64,000 nt of DNA, from NCBI RefSeq assembly GCF_031846565.1, contig NZ_JAVRHL010000001.1, forward strand, positions 992,001 through 1,056,000. The letters run 5' to 3'. Below the pieces are notes generated by a model that saw nothing but the letters and a program-made list of their open reading frames with translations, made no database searches and had not been told where the DNA came from. A program made the translations under genes and the position numbers. This document shows, piece after piece, positions 18,074 through 26,612 of this stretch. Source of the stretch: Tropicimonas_B omnivorans (lineage in GTDB: Bacteria; Pseudomonadota; Alphaproteobacteria; Rhodobacterales; Rhodobacteraceae). Numbering within the stretch: position 1 is the stretch's first letter; each line of letters opens with the position of its first letter.

Positions 18074-19083
18074 TGCGCCAGGTCTAGCGCCTCGAGCTGC
18101 TCCGCGACCTCTTCGGCGCCGTAGAGCGTGCGAATGCTGGGGTTCATCGCCGCTCCGCTCATGACCACGATGCGGCCGGCCTGGACCGCGCCCATCTGGC
18201 TGACGACGGGATCGGATTCGAGGAACGCGATCTTGTTCTCGGCCTCGTCGAGGCTCCAGCGCTCGCGGTCCACCTGGGTCGCGACCATGACGGTCGGATC
18301 GGCGGCCATGATGCCTTCCCAGCCCAGTGTCGGCCAGTCCGCCACGGTGTCGATGGCGTTCGAGCCGCCCAGGAGATCGGCGATGTAGCCCGAGGGGCCG
18401 TTGCCGCCGCCGAGATAGGCGTCGTCCTCCGGCGAGGGGCTGGAGAACCAGAAGAGAAACGTGAGGTCGTCCCGGTCGTCGAACCGTGCCCGCAAGTCCG
18501 CTTCACGCGCCTTGAAGTCCTCGATCAGGGCGTCGCCGCGATCCGCCACGTCGAAGATGCGGGAGAGATCCTCGATCTCCGTGTAGAGCTCGTCCATGCT
18601 CCAAAGAGCGTCGCGGGACCCGTAGGCGTCGCCGTTATCGCGCGTTGTGGAGCAGGCGCTGGGGGACAGGTAGCTGGGAATTCCGAGGGCGTCGAAATCC
18701 TCATGCTTGGCGACCCGGCTGTCGGGGCCGAGCAGGGTGATCAGCATCGCCGCGACGAAGTCGGGCTCGGCCGAGAGGATCGCCTCCAGCGCCGGGAATT
18801 CCACGGTCAGGAGGTCCACCTCGTCGTAGGCCTCCCTGACTTCGGGCAGGACGTCGTTCGGCCAGAACGCCGTTGCCGCCATCCGGTTCTCGAGCCCGAG
18901 CAGGAGCATGATCTCGGCGCTGTTCTGTCCGAGCGCCACGGCGTTCTGCGGCGCTTCCTCGAAGGTCACGGTCCGGCCGCAATTCTCGATCTCGAGAGGG
19001 TAGGACGTGGGGTCCGCCAGCGCCGCCGAGCCCGCGAGCCCCATGGCGAGGCTGCTGGCGCCCAGGAGAATTCCGCATTTCAT
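18070..19083 (-). CDS. Periplasmic substrate-binding protein of an iron-type ABC importer
   Basis: The protein has 337 residues, a Sec-type signal peptide (MKCGILLGASSLAMGLAGSAALA, cleavage after about residue 23) and a PF01497-like fold: YPLEIENCGRTVTFEEAPQNAVALG at the start of the first lobe, AEIMLLLGLENRMAATAFW, and DWPTLGWEGIMAADPTVMV in the second lobe. It captures a ferric chelate or related ligand and delivers it to the permease. It is the first gene of the three-gene operon; a GGAGT ribosome site precedes the ATG. I see no convincing Fur box or cobalamin riboswitch upstream, so the ligand remains open. Confidence 0.9.
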   Translation of the reverse strand: MKCGILLGASSLAMGLAGSAALADPTSYPLEIENCGRTVTFEEAPQNAVALGQNSAEIMLLLGLENRMAATAFWPNDVLPEVREAYDEVDLLTVEFPALEAILSAEPDFVAAMLITLLGPDSRVAKHEDFDALGIPSYLSPSACSTTRDNGDAYGSRDALWSMDELYTEIEDLSRIFDVADRGDALIEDFKAREADLRARFDDRDDLTFLFWFSSPSPEDDAYLGGGNGPSGYIADLLGGSNAIDTVADWPTLGWEGIMAADPTVMVATQVDRERWSLDEAENKIAFLESDPVVSQMGAVQAGRIVVMSGAAMNPSIRTLYGAEEVAEQLEALDLAQ

Positions 19084-19638
19084 GATCTGACTCCGGCTAT
19101 CGAAACGCTGTTCGGGACGCGCTTACAGAGGGGGCAACGCCAGTTCAATGCAAAACAGTCAGGTATTGTCGAGGCAGACGGACGCGTGATGACGCCCGGC
19201 AGGACGGCTGAGTATTCGGGGATCATGGCTCCACCGGAGCGCCCGGACGTCGACGGCGGCGACGCCATGCCTCGGTCCGCGCACGGGCCGCGGTGGCATC
19301 GATCAGGAGGGATTGGAGGGGCCAGCCCAGCGGCTGCCGGTGAGGCTTCGGAGCGGGAGGACCTGCCCCCGGGGCCGGCTCGAACCCGGTGCGGCCGTAG
19401 AAGGCGGGTTCACCATAGGGAGGCAGCCGGCGGGACGTCGAAGCCGCCGAATCTTCGGACAAGCGCACAAATCATCCCGCTTCGCCCGAGGAGCTTTCCA
19501 GGGGACAACGTGCGGATCATGCCTGCAACCGGTGCCTTTCGGTGCCATTTCAAGGGCTTGTAGCCCCCAATCTCTTGATCGGCAGATGACGAAAATTCGC
19601 CTTGTGGATCCGTGGGTTGCACAGTTATACGGGTCAGC
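19084..19638. other. Stretch without a supported gene upstream of tRNA-Ser
   Basis: About 555 bases separate the binding-protein gene from the tRNA gene. The leader of the importer must lie at its left side. A reverse-strand frame at 19223-19468 contains YGEPAFYGRTGFEP, which recalls a GNAT acetyltransferase segment, but the frame has no start or fold around it and could be a degraded remnant. I find no other gene, RNA or repeat. Confidence 0.5.
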
Positions 19639-19728
19639 GGAGATGTGGCCGAGTGGTCGAAGGCGCTCCCCTGCTAAGGGAGTAGGCCCGGAAGGGTCTC
19701 GAGGGTTCGAATCCCTTCGTCTCCGCCA
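19639..19728 (+). tRNA. tRNA-Ser(GCU)
   Basis: A full serine tRNA cloverleaf can be drawn. The acceptor stem GGAGATG (19639-19645) pairs with CGTCTCC (19718-19724), with one T-G pair. The anticodon stem and loop CTCCC-CTGCTAA-GGGAG carries the anticodon GCT, and a long class II variable arm (TAGGCCCGGAAGGGTCTC region) follows. The T-arm is GAGGG-TTCGAAT-CCCTT, the discriminator base is G73, and the CCA end is encoded (19726-19728). It decodes AGC and AGU. Mobile-element remnants follow directly, and tRNA-Ser genes are common integration sites. Confidence 0.95.
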
Positions 19729-19979
19729 TTTTGCCATGCGGCAAACGTCTAATGTCTTGATTTTCTTGCATTTTTATGACGGCCGCAGTAGCAAAATGTT
19801 ATGCGTATTGGTATGCATCTTACTAGGCTCCTCGCAGAGAGCTCGATGCTTAGGTTTGACGTAAGCGCCTGCTCTCAGACAGGATAGACGGTGGTCTCCT
19901 GAACCAAACAGAGCAATCTGACCGCGTTCGCATTGCCTAAAGGAAAACTCCGAGGTCATGCGTCGTCGTCTCCGCTGCG

Positions 19980-20288
19980 ATGCTGATCGACGGAGATACC
20001 GTACGCCTGGATGGGCCAAACGTGCGCCTGACGCGCGAGGGGAACGCGCCATACGACACACTGGAAACATGGCGGCCGCAAAACCGATCAGAGGCCAAGC
20101 TTGGAGATCAGAAAACCGGCGCAGCGCGGGCCATGACGGGGACGCTCTGCGTCATCGGCGGGCCGGGATCGGGCGGCTATGGCCGGATGCCGGGCGTCCT
20201 GTACGGCGCGGATGGGCGCGATGTTGGGCGGGCACACTTTGATCGCGGCCTCGTGAAAACGTCGATGAATGCTGATTGGTGCGCATGA
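19980..20288 (+). CDS. Degenerate thermonuclease-like (SNase family) protein
   Basis: This 102-residue frame contains two blocks that resemble Rhodobacteraceae thermonuclease-like proteins. MLIDGDTVRLDGPNVRL matches the DGDTxR start, followed by DTLETWRPQNRSEAKLG where the family has (N/D)xPETWRPxCxxExxLG. GYGRMPGVLYGADGRDVGR matches the YGRxxAxLxxDGRDVG block. The usual GIDAPE centre is altered (REGNAPYDTLE), so key catalytic residues look lost, and the start lacks a clear ribosome site. It is probably a decayed gene or passenger of the mobile region next to tRNA-Ser. The family assignment is from recall of these motifs only. Confidence 0.4.
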   Translation: MLIDGDTVRLDGPNVRLTREGNAPYDTLETWRPQNRSEAKLGDQKTGAARAMTGTLCVIGGPGSGGYGRMPGVLYGADGRDVGRAHFDRGLVKTSMNADWCA

Positions 20289-20385
20289 CCACCCTCGCGT
20301 GGGGCTGTCTATCGCCGCCATCCCATTTGTCGCCACAACCATTCCTCTTCCTTCCAAGGCTAGGCTTCATACCCATTGATTAGGG

Positions 20386-20771
20386 TTGGCGGCCGAGGGC
20401 ACGGAACGGAAGACGATTATGATCGATGCGACCTACCTCAGGGCTCATCGCACGGTCTCCAGCCTGCGGTTGAAAAAAGGGGGGCGTGGCAGGCTGATCG
20501 GGCGGACGAAAGGCGGGATGAACACGAAGCTTCAAGCCGTCACCGGCAGTATCGGGCGTCCGATACGGTTCTTCACACAGCCGGTCAAGTCAGTGACTAC
20601 ACCGGGGCCAGGGCTTTGATGGGGCGCTTGCCAGCGGCAGAATGGATGTTGGGAAATTGCGGGTATGATGCTAATTGGTTCTGCGAAGATTTTGTCGATA
20701 AGGGGATAACCCCAGGCATTCGGGGGCGGAAGTCGCGCGACGAGCCAATTAGATATAACAAACGCCGCTAA
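20386..20771 (+). pseudogene. IS5-family transposase relic, frameshifted and truncated
   Basis: The frame from 20386 reads AAEGTERKTIMIDATYLRAHRT, then GGRGRLIGRTKGGMNTKLQAV and GRPIRFF, the DDE catalytic core start of IS5/IS427-type transposases (Asp in IDATY). After about 20575 the similarity jumps to another frame, TAGQVSDYTGARALMG...LPAAEWMLGNCGYDANWF...KGITPGIRGRKSR...YNKRR, and stops at 20771. The N-terminal third and the end after YNKRR, including the catalytic Glu, are missing. The element is therefore inactive. No terminal inverted repeats are evident to me. Confidence 0.8.
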
Positions 20772-20966
20772 AAGCGCTGCAGCACTGATCCTCAAAATTT
20801 TGGGACACATCTATCCCAGTTGTTGGACCCCTTTCAGGGGGCTACCGCAGTCGGTCGGGGTCTCTTGCGGCGACGCGGTCCCCAAAGGCTTTAAGGCAGC
20901 GCTTCTTCCCCTCGATCCAGCTTCGGACATTGTATCAGGTTAAGCGTTTCCAAAATGCCCTGCCAT

Positions 20967-21003
20967 AGTGCCGGGTAACGCGTAGCGTTTCGTTCCCGGC
21001 ACT
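20967..21003. repeat. Nested inverted repeat in a gene-free stretch (20772-21170)
   Basis: Outer arms AGTGCCGGG (20967-20975) and CCCGGCACT (20995-21003) pair perfectly over nine bases. Inside them AACGC-GTA-GCGTT (20977-20989) forms a second perfect stem, and a TCGTT bulge follows it. The surrounding 400 bases have no gene I can support; a 69-residue reverse frame at 20891-21100 lacks recognisable motifs. It could be a structured RNA, the end of a lost element, or a protein-binding site. Confidence 0.45.
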
Positions 21004-21170
21004 GGCGGCCGGGCAGCCCTCTTTCCAGGGTCGACCGCTCTTTCGGATAGGTATGACTGGGCTGTCCTGTCGGTTGGCCGACGCAACCTCTATAGCCCAC
21101 TTACGATGATCTTCTGGTCATCGATCTTTCCTCTCGAAACCAGGGTCGACGTCATCGTCGCCGAAACCGG

Positions 21171-22076
21171 TCAGAGGAAGGCATCCGTTTTGTAGACCTG
21201 GCTGATCTCCTCGAGAGTCTCTACGAACGTCTCCATGTAGGGGCCGCCTTGGGCCGTTTCCGGAACCACCAGCGTCAGCTCGAATTTGGTGTCGGTCGCG
21301 AACTTGCGCACGGTTCCATTGCGGGACCGGTGAACGTGGGCCGCAAAGGTATCCACGATCGCGATGCCGCAGCCATTCTCGACGAGCGACCACGTGCTTT
21401 TGCTCAGGTGAACACGCAGGCGTACGATCGGTTGCGGCGTGATCCCGGACAGGACCCGATCGAGCATGATCCCGGATACCGAGGTATCTGCGTATCCGAT
21501 CAGGTGCCGGCCGGCGAGGTCCTCCGGGGTGATGCAGTCCTTCGCGGCCAGCGGGTCACCCGGGGGGAGGAGGCAGTAATACGGAAAGCTGCTGCGCCAG
21601 ATCGCACGCGCCCCGGCGACCGCCTGGCGCAGGGATACCAGCCCAAGGGTGTAGAGGCCCCCGCGGACGCGCGGAATGATGTGATTGCTGTGGGCGGACT
21701 GGAGTTCCACCGAGGTGTCGGGAAACCGGGTGGTGAGCTTGGCCACGACATCCGGCAGAAGCGTCGTGGCGACGACGGGCATGGCGGCGGCCGTCACCGA
21801 ATCGATTTCACCATTGGCAATTTTCTTGACCTGCGCTTCGAGTTCCCGGAGCCCGACGAACGCGCGGTCAACCTCGGCCAATAAACCAAATGCCTGCTTT
21901 GTGGGCGTCACGCTGTTTCCGCTGCGATGAAAAAGCGTCAACCCCGTGCGGGCTTCAAGCTCGCGGATATGGCGGGAGACCGCGGGCTGCGAAATCCGAA
22001 GCCGCTGCGCAGCGCCGATCAGCGAGCCATACAACATCGTTTCCCGAAATACCTCGAGAGATCTCTGGTTGAGCAT
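21171..22076 (-). CDS. LysR family transcriptional regulator
   Basis: This 301-residue LysR-type protein has an N-terminal winged helix (SLEVFRETMLYGSLIGAAQRL, then SQPAVSRHIRELEARTGLTLFHR, about residues 6-58), a linker helix and two-lobed effector domain (about 90-290). AGGAAAA precedes the ATG. It is divergent from the operon 22257-32699 (ABC importer, molybdoenzyme, aldehyde dehydrogenase, FAD enzyme) and most likely controls it in response to a substrate or intermediate. Its effector is unknown. Confidence 0.92.
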   Translation of the reverse strand: MLNQRSLEVFRETMLYGSLIGAAQRLRISQPAVSRHIRELEARTGLTLFHRSGNSVTPTKQAFGLLAEVDRAFVGLRELEAQVKKIANGEIDSVTAAAMPVVATTLLPDVVAKLTTRFPDTSVELQSAHSNHIIPRVRGGLYTLGLVSLRQAVAGARAIWRSSFPYYCLLPPGDPLAAKDCITPEDLAGRHLIGYADTSVSGIMLDRVLSGITPQPIVRLRVHLSKSTWSLVENGCGIAIVDTFAAHVHRSRNGTVRKFATDTKFELTLVVPETAQGGPYMETFVETLEEISQVYKTDAFL

Positions 22077-22105
22077 AACTTTTCCTGTTGCTGGCGTCAG
22101 CTAAC

Positions 22106-22122
22106 AGTATTTGACTTATACT
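22106..22122. promoter_or_regulatory. Candidate LysR-type binding site (AGTAT-N7-ATACT)
   Basis: A perfect inverted repeat, AGTAT at 22106-22110 and ATACT at 22118-22122, lies 30 bases upstream of the lysR start and about 135 bases upstream of the binding-protein gene. It contains the T-N11-A core (T22108 and A22120) expected of LysR-type sites, in the place where these regulators usually act on both their own gene and the divergent operon. Confidence 0.5.
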
Positions 22123-22256
22123 CAACCTGCTGAACTTCCTAGACGGGACACGATTGGCGCCTTCCCTCGGCGGGAAAGCAGCCGGCGCGTCGATACGCGG
22201 TCCTTGCCAAGACTCTCTGATCGCTTCGTCCAACAGAGAACCTGGAGGTTCACATA

Positions 22257-23810
22257 ATGAAACTAAAAAAATCTGTAATCCTGTCGCTGTCGACGGCCCT
22301 GACAGTGCTGGCGGCCAACCCGACGCTGGCGGACGGCGTCCTAAAATATGGCATGGCGGCGCAGGACCTCGGCACGATGGATCCGCACCGCGCCACGACC
22401 ACGCCGGACAAGCCGATCACCGGCTGGCTGTTCAACGGGCTGGTGCGCTTTGCTCCCGGATCGGACGACATCGGCGCGCTGGAGCCCGATCTGGCCGAAA
22501 GCTGGGAAAGCAACGAGGACGGCACGGAGTGGACGTTCAAACTGCGCGAGGACGTAGAGTTTCATCACGGCTACGGAAAGGTGACGGCCGAGGATGTGGT
22601 CTATTCGCTCAACCGCAGCGCGGACCCGGATTCGTCGGCCTTTTCCGCCGACTACGCTGCCATCGACACGATCGAAGCCGTCGATCCGATGACCGTTCGC
22701 ATCACTCTGAGCAGCTCGGTGCCGGCCTTCCTCGGGCTGGTGGCGAATTATCATGGGGGCAACATCGTCTCCAAGAAGGCCGCCGAGGAACTGGGCGCCG
22801 ATTTCGGCACGAAGCCGGTCGGCACGGGCCCGTTCATGGTCGATGAATATGTGCCGCAGGAGCGGGTCAGCTTCGTGGCCAATCCCGATTACTTCCGGGG
22901 CGCGCCGAAACTGGACGGGATCGATTACCGCTATATCCCGTCCGATTCCTCGCGCGATCTGGCGCTGAAAGCGGGCGAACTGGATGTCTCCTACGGGCGG
23001 CAGGATCAGGAATGGATCGATGCCACCGAGTCGCGGGACGGGCTGGTCGTGGACATCATGCGCCCGGCCGAACTTCAACAATTCCACCTGAACACCTCGT
23101 CCGCGCCGCTGGACAATATCGAGGTGCGCCGCGCGGTGGCCACGGCCCTGAACCGGCCCGAGTTCATCCAGTTCGTCGGCGACAGCCTGGCGCAGCCTGC
23201 CGGTTCCGTCGTGCCGAACGGCAACCTTGGATGGGACGACTCGACCCCGATCTACGGGGAAGGCGATCCGGAAGCCGCGAAGCAGATGCTGGCGGATGCC
23301 GGGTATCCGGACGGCATTACCCTGAAGATGGTGCAGACCTCGCTGCCGACGATGCTGGGGGTCGCCCAGGTGGCTCAGGCACAGCTGGCGCTGGCGGACA
23401 TCGACCTTCAACTGGATGTCGTGGATCACCAGACCTTCCACTCGCAGATCCGCGATGACCTCAGCCAGGTCGTCTATTATTCGGCGGCGCGTTTCCCGGT
23501 TGCCGATGTGTTCCTGAGCCAGTTCTTCCACTCGGATTCGACCGTCGCCACCCCGACCGGGGCCACCAACTTCTCGCATTGCGACGTGGCCGACGAGGAA
23601 ATCGTGAGCGCGCGGAGTGAAACGGATACCGACACGCAGAACGCGCTTTGGGCAGAGGCACAAGCGAAGATCATCGAGAATATCTGCGCCGTCCCGCTGT
23701 ACGAACAGCTGATCGCCTATGGTCGCAGCGAAAACGTGGACTGGGGGTATGACCTTCAGGCCGAGATGCATCTCGGACCGATCGTCACGGAAAACTCCGA
23801 CCTCAAGTAA
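22257..23810 (+). CDS. Family 5 extracellular solute-binding protein of a dipeptide/oligopeptide-type ABC importer
   Basis: The protein has 517 residues with a Sec signal peptide (MKLKKSVILSLSTALTVLAANPTLA, cleavage after about residue 25). The DppA/OppA-type fold follows, with DLGTMDPHRATTTPDKPITGWLFNGLVRF, LAESWESNEDGTEWTFKLREDVEFHHG and the VRRAVATALNRPEF helix. Such proteins bind peptides but also opines, nickel complexes and other small cationic or polar molecules. It is the first gene of an operon that continues with two permeases, two ATPases and three catabolic enzymes, so its ligand is probably their substrate. Confidence 0.92.
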   Translation: MKLKKSVILSLSTALTVLAANPTLADGVLKYGMAAQDLGTMDPHRATTTPDKPITGWLFNGLVRFAPGSDDIGALEPDLAESWESNEDGTEWTFKLREDVEFHHGYGKVTAEDVVYSLNRSADPDSSAFSADYAAIDTIEAVDPMTVRITLSSSVPAFLGLVANYHGGNIVSKKAAEELGADFGTKPVGTGPFMVDEYVPQERVSFVANPDYFRGAPKLDGIDYRYIPSDSSRDLALKAGELDVSYGRQDQEWIDATESRDGLVVDIMRPAELQQFHLNTSSAPLDNIEVRRAVATALNRPEFIQFVGDSLAQPAGSVVPNGNLGWDDSTPIYGEGDPEAAKQMLADAGYPDGITLKMVQTSLPTMLGVAQVAQAQLALADIDLQLDVVDHQTFHSQIRDDLSQVVYYSAARFPVADVFLSQFFHSDSTVATPTGATNFSHCDVADEEIVSARSETDTDTQNALWAEAQAKIIENICAVPLYEQLIAYGRSENVDWGYDLQAEMHLGPIVTENSDLK

Positions 23811-23830
23811 ACGGCTCGAAAGGCGAGGGT

Positions 23831-24775
23831 ATGCTGGGCTATTTCGGAAAACGACTGCTGACGTTGATACCAACACTGTTCGCGGTGCTGACGCTGGCTT
23901 TCGTGCTGGTGCGTATCGTCCCGGGCGACCCGGCCCTGATCATCCTTGGTGATCAGGCCACGCCCGAGGCGATCGCGCGCTTTCACGAGGCCACCGGATT
24001 GGACCAGCCGATCTGGCGGCAATTCCTCGCCTTTCTTTCGCAGCTTGCCCACGGAGATCTGGGCGTCTCGATGATCTCCAACCGACCGGTTCTGACCTCG
24101 ATCATTGAGGTTCTTCCCTACACCCTGGAGCTGTCCTTCGCGGGTGTCCTCGTCGGGGTCGTGCTGGGCGTTCCGCTTGGCGTGATCGCGGCACGGTCCA
24201 ACGGCGGCGTGGCCGACTGGGCCATCCGGATCGTCACGCTGGGCGGGCTGTCGTTTCCCGCCTTCGTGTCGGCGGTGCTGATGCTGCTGGTCTTCGCGGT
24301 CTGGCTGGGATGGTTTCCGGTGATCTCGACCGCCAAGCCGATCACGGACCCGATCGGCAGGCTGAATTCGCTCGCCCTGCCGGCAATCAACCTCGGCCTC
24401 GTGATGATGGCCTATGTGGCACGTGTCACGCGGGGGGGCATGATGAACATCATGCGTTCCGACTACATCCGCACGGCTCGGGCCAAAGGCGTTCCGGCGC
24501 GCCGGATCGTCTGGAAACACGCGCTGCGCAACGTGCTGCTGGCGGTCGTGACCTTCACCGGCCTCTATTTCAGCGTGCTGATCGGCAATTCCGTCCTGAC
24601 CGAGATCGTCTTCAACCGTCCGGGTCTGGGCAAGCTGGTGATCGGTGCGCTCGAGCGGCGGGACTACACGCTGCTGCAGGGGCTGGTCGTGGCCTATGCG
24701 ATCCTCGTCGTGCTGGTCAACGCGCTGACGGATCTTTGCTACGGGCTCGTGGACCCGAGGGTGAAAACATCATGA
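23831..24775 (+). CDS. DppB-type ABC transporter permease
   Basis: This 314-residue inner membrane protein is of the DppB/OppB family. It has an N-terminal helix (LGYFGKRLLTLIPTLFAVLTLAFVL split by charged residues), the family motif RIVPGDPALIILGDQATPEA in the first periplasmic loop, and five further membrane helices. The coupling motif is SDYIRTARAKGVPARRIVWKHALRNVL, cut here into its two halves by the helix turn. It pairs with the DppC-type permease whose ATG overlaps its stop. It follows the binding-protein gene by 20 bases. Confidence 0.93.
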   Translation: MLGYFGKRLLTLIPTLFAVLTLAFVLVRIVPGDPALIILGDQATPEAIARFHEATGLDQPIWRQFLAFLSQLAHGDLGVSMISNRPVLTSIIEVLPYTLELSFAGVLVGVVLGVPLGVIAARSNGGVADWAIRIVTLGGLSFPAFVSAVLMLLVFAVWLGWFPVISTAKPITDPIGRLNSLALPAINLGLVMMAYVARVTRGGMMNIMRSDYIRTARAKGVPARRIVWKHALRNVLLAVVTFTGLYFSVLIGNSVLTEIVFNRPGLGKLVIGALERRDYTLLQGLVVAYAILVVLVNALTDLCYGLVDPRVKTS

Positions 24776-25626
24776 CAAACACAACCACCGCGGTGGCCCC
24801 GGCGCGCAAACGGCACACGCCAGGCCGTGCCGCGATCATCATCGGCGCGACGATCGTCGGCATCGTGCTGCTGGCCGCGATCTTTGCCCCGCTCATCGCG
24901 CCGCACGATCCCTATGCCCAATCGATGCTGGCACGGTTCCGGCCGCCATCGGCAGAATACTGGCTGGGCACCGACAGGTTCGGACGCGATACCTTCTCGC
25001 GCATCCTGTTCGGCCTGCGCATAACCCTCTGGACGGCACTGGCCTCCACGGCGCTTGCGATGGTCGCGGGCACGTCTGTCGGTATCCTCTCGGGGTATTA
25101 CGGCGGACGGGTTGACCGCTGGGTCTCTGCCGCGAACGACCTTCTGATGAGCTTCCCCCAGATGGTTGCGGGCATCATCATCGTGGCCTTGCTGGGCCCA
25201 GGCGTCACCAACCTGATCATCGCGATCGCAATTACCGCCTTTCCCGCCTTCTACCGCATGGCCCGCTCGGCGGCGCTGGCGTTGCGCGACCGCGAGTACA
25301 TCGACGCCTGCCGGGTGCTCGGCTATTCGGACGTGCGGATCGTGGCGCGGCACATCCTGCCGGAAACTCTGGATGACATGATCATCATCGCCACGCTCTG
25401 GCTGGCCACCGCGGTGCGGACCGAAAGCTCGCTGGCCTTCATCGGACTGGGCGCGCCCCCGCCCGCGGCGACCCTGGGCGGCCTGGTGCGCGAAGGGTTC
25501 GACAACCTGCTCGACTACCCGGGGCTCGCCATCTGGCCCTCGCTTGCGATCCTGATCGTGATGATCGGCCTGAACTTGATGGGCGACGGTCTGCGCGACG
25601 CGAATGATCCGAGGGCGTCCTCATGA
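24772..25626 (+). CDS. DppC-type ABC transporter permease
   Basis: This 284-residue partner permease has six membrane helices, the DppC family N-terminal region PHDPYAQSMLARFRPPS and WLGTDRFGRDTFSRILFGLR, and the EAA coupling loop DREYIDACRVLGYSD...RHILPE. The open frame extends upstream inside dppB-type DNA, but the start is the ATG at 24772, which overlaps the preceding stop as ATGA and begins the family-like sequence. Its own stop overlaps the next start in the same way. Confidence 0.93.
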   Translation: MTNTTTAVAPARKRHTPGRAAIIIGATIVGIVLLAAIFAPLIAPHDPYAQSMLARFRPPSAEYWLGTDRFGRDTFSRILFGLRITLWTALASTALAMVAGTSVGILSGYYGGRVDRWVSAANDLLMSFPQMVAGIIIVALLGPGVTNLIIAIAITAFPAFYRMARSAALALRDREYIDACRVLGYSDVRIVARHILPETLDDMIIIATLWLATAVRTESSLAFIGLGAPPPAATLGGLVREGFDNLLDYPGLAIWPSLAILIVMIGLNLMGDGLRDANDPRASS

Positions 25627-26612
25627 CCGTTCTGACTATCGAGAACCTGCGCACGACGCTGCGGCTGGACAGCGGCGACTGCGACGCCCTGCGCGAGGTC
25701 TCCTTCAGCGTCGACGAAGGTGAAACCCTGGCCATCGTCGGGGAGAGCGGCTGCGGCAAGAGCATGCTGGCGATGTCGATCATGGGTCTTCTGCCGTCGA
25801 TCGCCACGATCAGCGAAGGGCATGTCGTCCTGGGGTCGCGCGCCATCGAAGCCGAGCCGGAAGCCGCCATGGAGAAAGTCCGCGGCGCGGAAATCGGCAT
25901 GGTCTTTCAAGAGCCGATGACGGCGCTGAACCCGGTGTTTACGGTCGGCTCGCAGATCGCCGAACCGCTGCGCGACCACCTTGGCCTGTCCAGGGCAGAG
26001 GCCCGGAAGACCGCGATCGACCTGATGGAGCGTGTGCGGATCCCATCCGCGGCGAGTCGCTACGATTCCTATCCGCACGAGTTTTCGGGCGGGATGCGTC
26101 AGCGCGTGGTGATCGCGTTGGCCATCGCCTGCCGCCCCAAGCTGCTGATCGCGGATGAACCGACGACCGCGCTCGACGTGACGGTGCAGCGCCAGATCCT
26201 CGATCTGCTCGATACGCTGCAGGATCAGGAAAAGATGGGCATGCTGCTGATCACCCACAATCTTGCCATCGTGGCCGGGCATGCCGACCGCGTGGTCGTG
26301 ATGTACGGTGGCGACGTGGTGGAACAGGCCACGGTCCGCGACCTGTTCCGAAGTCCCGCCCACCCCTATGCGCGCGCCCTGCTTGCCAGCCTGCCAAGGG
26401 TCGATCGTGATCTGTCCGAGCTTGCCTCGATCCCCGGTCGCGTTCCGCCCCTGGCGAAACTGCCCGACGGGTGCCGGTTCATCGATCGCTGCCCGCACGC
26501 GATGGACGTCTGCGGGAAAATGCCGCCCGCGGTCGAGCTGGGCCAAGGCACCAGACACACCGTCCGTTGCTGGCTGCACGTCGAGGGAGGGTCGGATGCT
26601 GCTGTCGGTTGA
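25623..26612 (+). CDS. DppD-type ABC transporter ATPase
   Basis: This 329-residue ATPase has Walker A GESGCGKSMLAMS, a Q-loop in GMVFQEPMTALNP, the signature FSGGMRQRVVIALA, Walker B LLIADEPTTALD and switch His in LLITHNLAIV. The C-terminal oligopeptide-transporter extension carries the cysteine pattern CRFIDRCPHAMDVC...VRCW that binds an iron-sulfur cluster in some relatives. It works as a heterodimer with the DppF-type ATPase encoded next. Starts with ATGA overlap to the permease gene. Confidence 0.94.
   Translation: MTVLTIENLRTTLRLDSGDCDALREVSFSVDEGETLAIVGESGCGKSMLAMSIMGLLPSIATISEGHVVLGSRAIEAEPEAAMEKVRGAEIGMVFQEPMTALNPVFTVGSQIAEPLRDHLGLSRAEARKTAIDLMERVRIPSAASRYDSYPHEFSGGMRQRVVIALAIACRPKLLIADEPTTALDVTVQRQILDLLDTLQDQEKMGMLLITHNLAIVAGHADRVVVMYGGDVVEQATVRDLFRSPAHPYARALLASLPRVDRDLSELASIPGRVPPLAKLPDGCRFIDRCPHAMDVCGKMPPAVELGQGTRHTVRCWLHVEGGSDAAVG

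Noticed and set aside
19084..19300. Cobalamin riboswitch or Fur box upstream of the iron-type importer
   Set aside because: I looked for a B12-box-like core and a Fur-type palindrome and saw neither clearly.
19223..19468. Reverse frame with YGEPAFYGRTGFEP, recalling a GNAT acetyltransferase
   Set aside because: Only one short block is similar, with no acetyl-CoA-binding motif and no upstream continuation; not enough for a gene or pseudogene call.
20891..21100. Reverse frame of 69 codons in the gene-free stretch before lysR
   Set aside because: No recognisable motif and no ribosome site; it overlaps the nested hairpin, which would be unusual for coding DNA.
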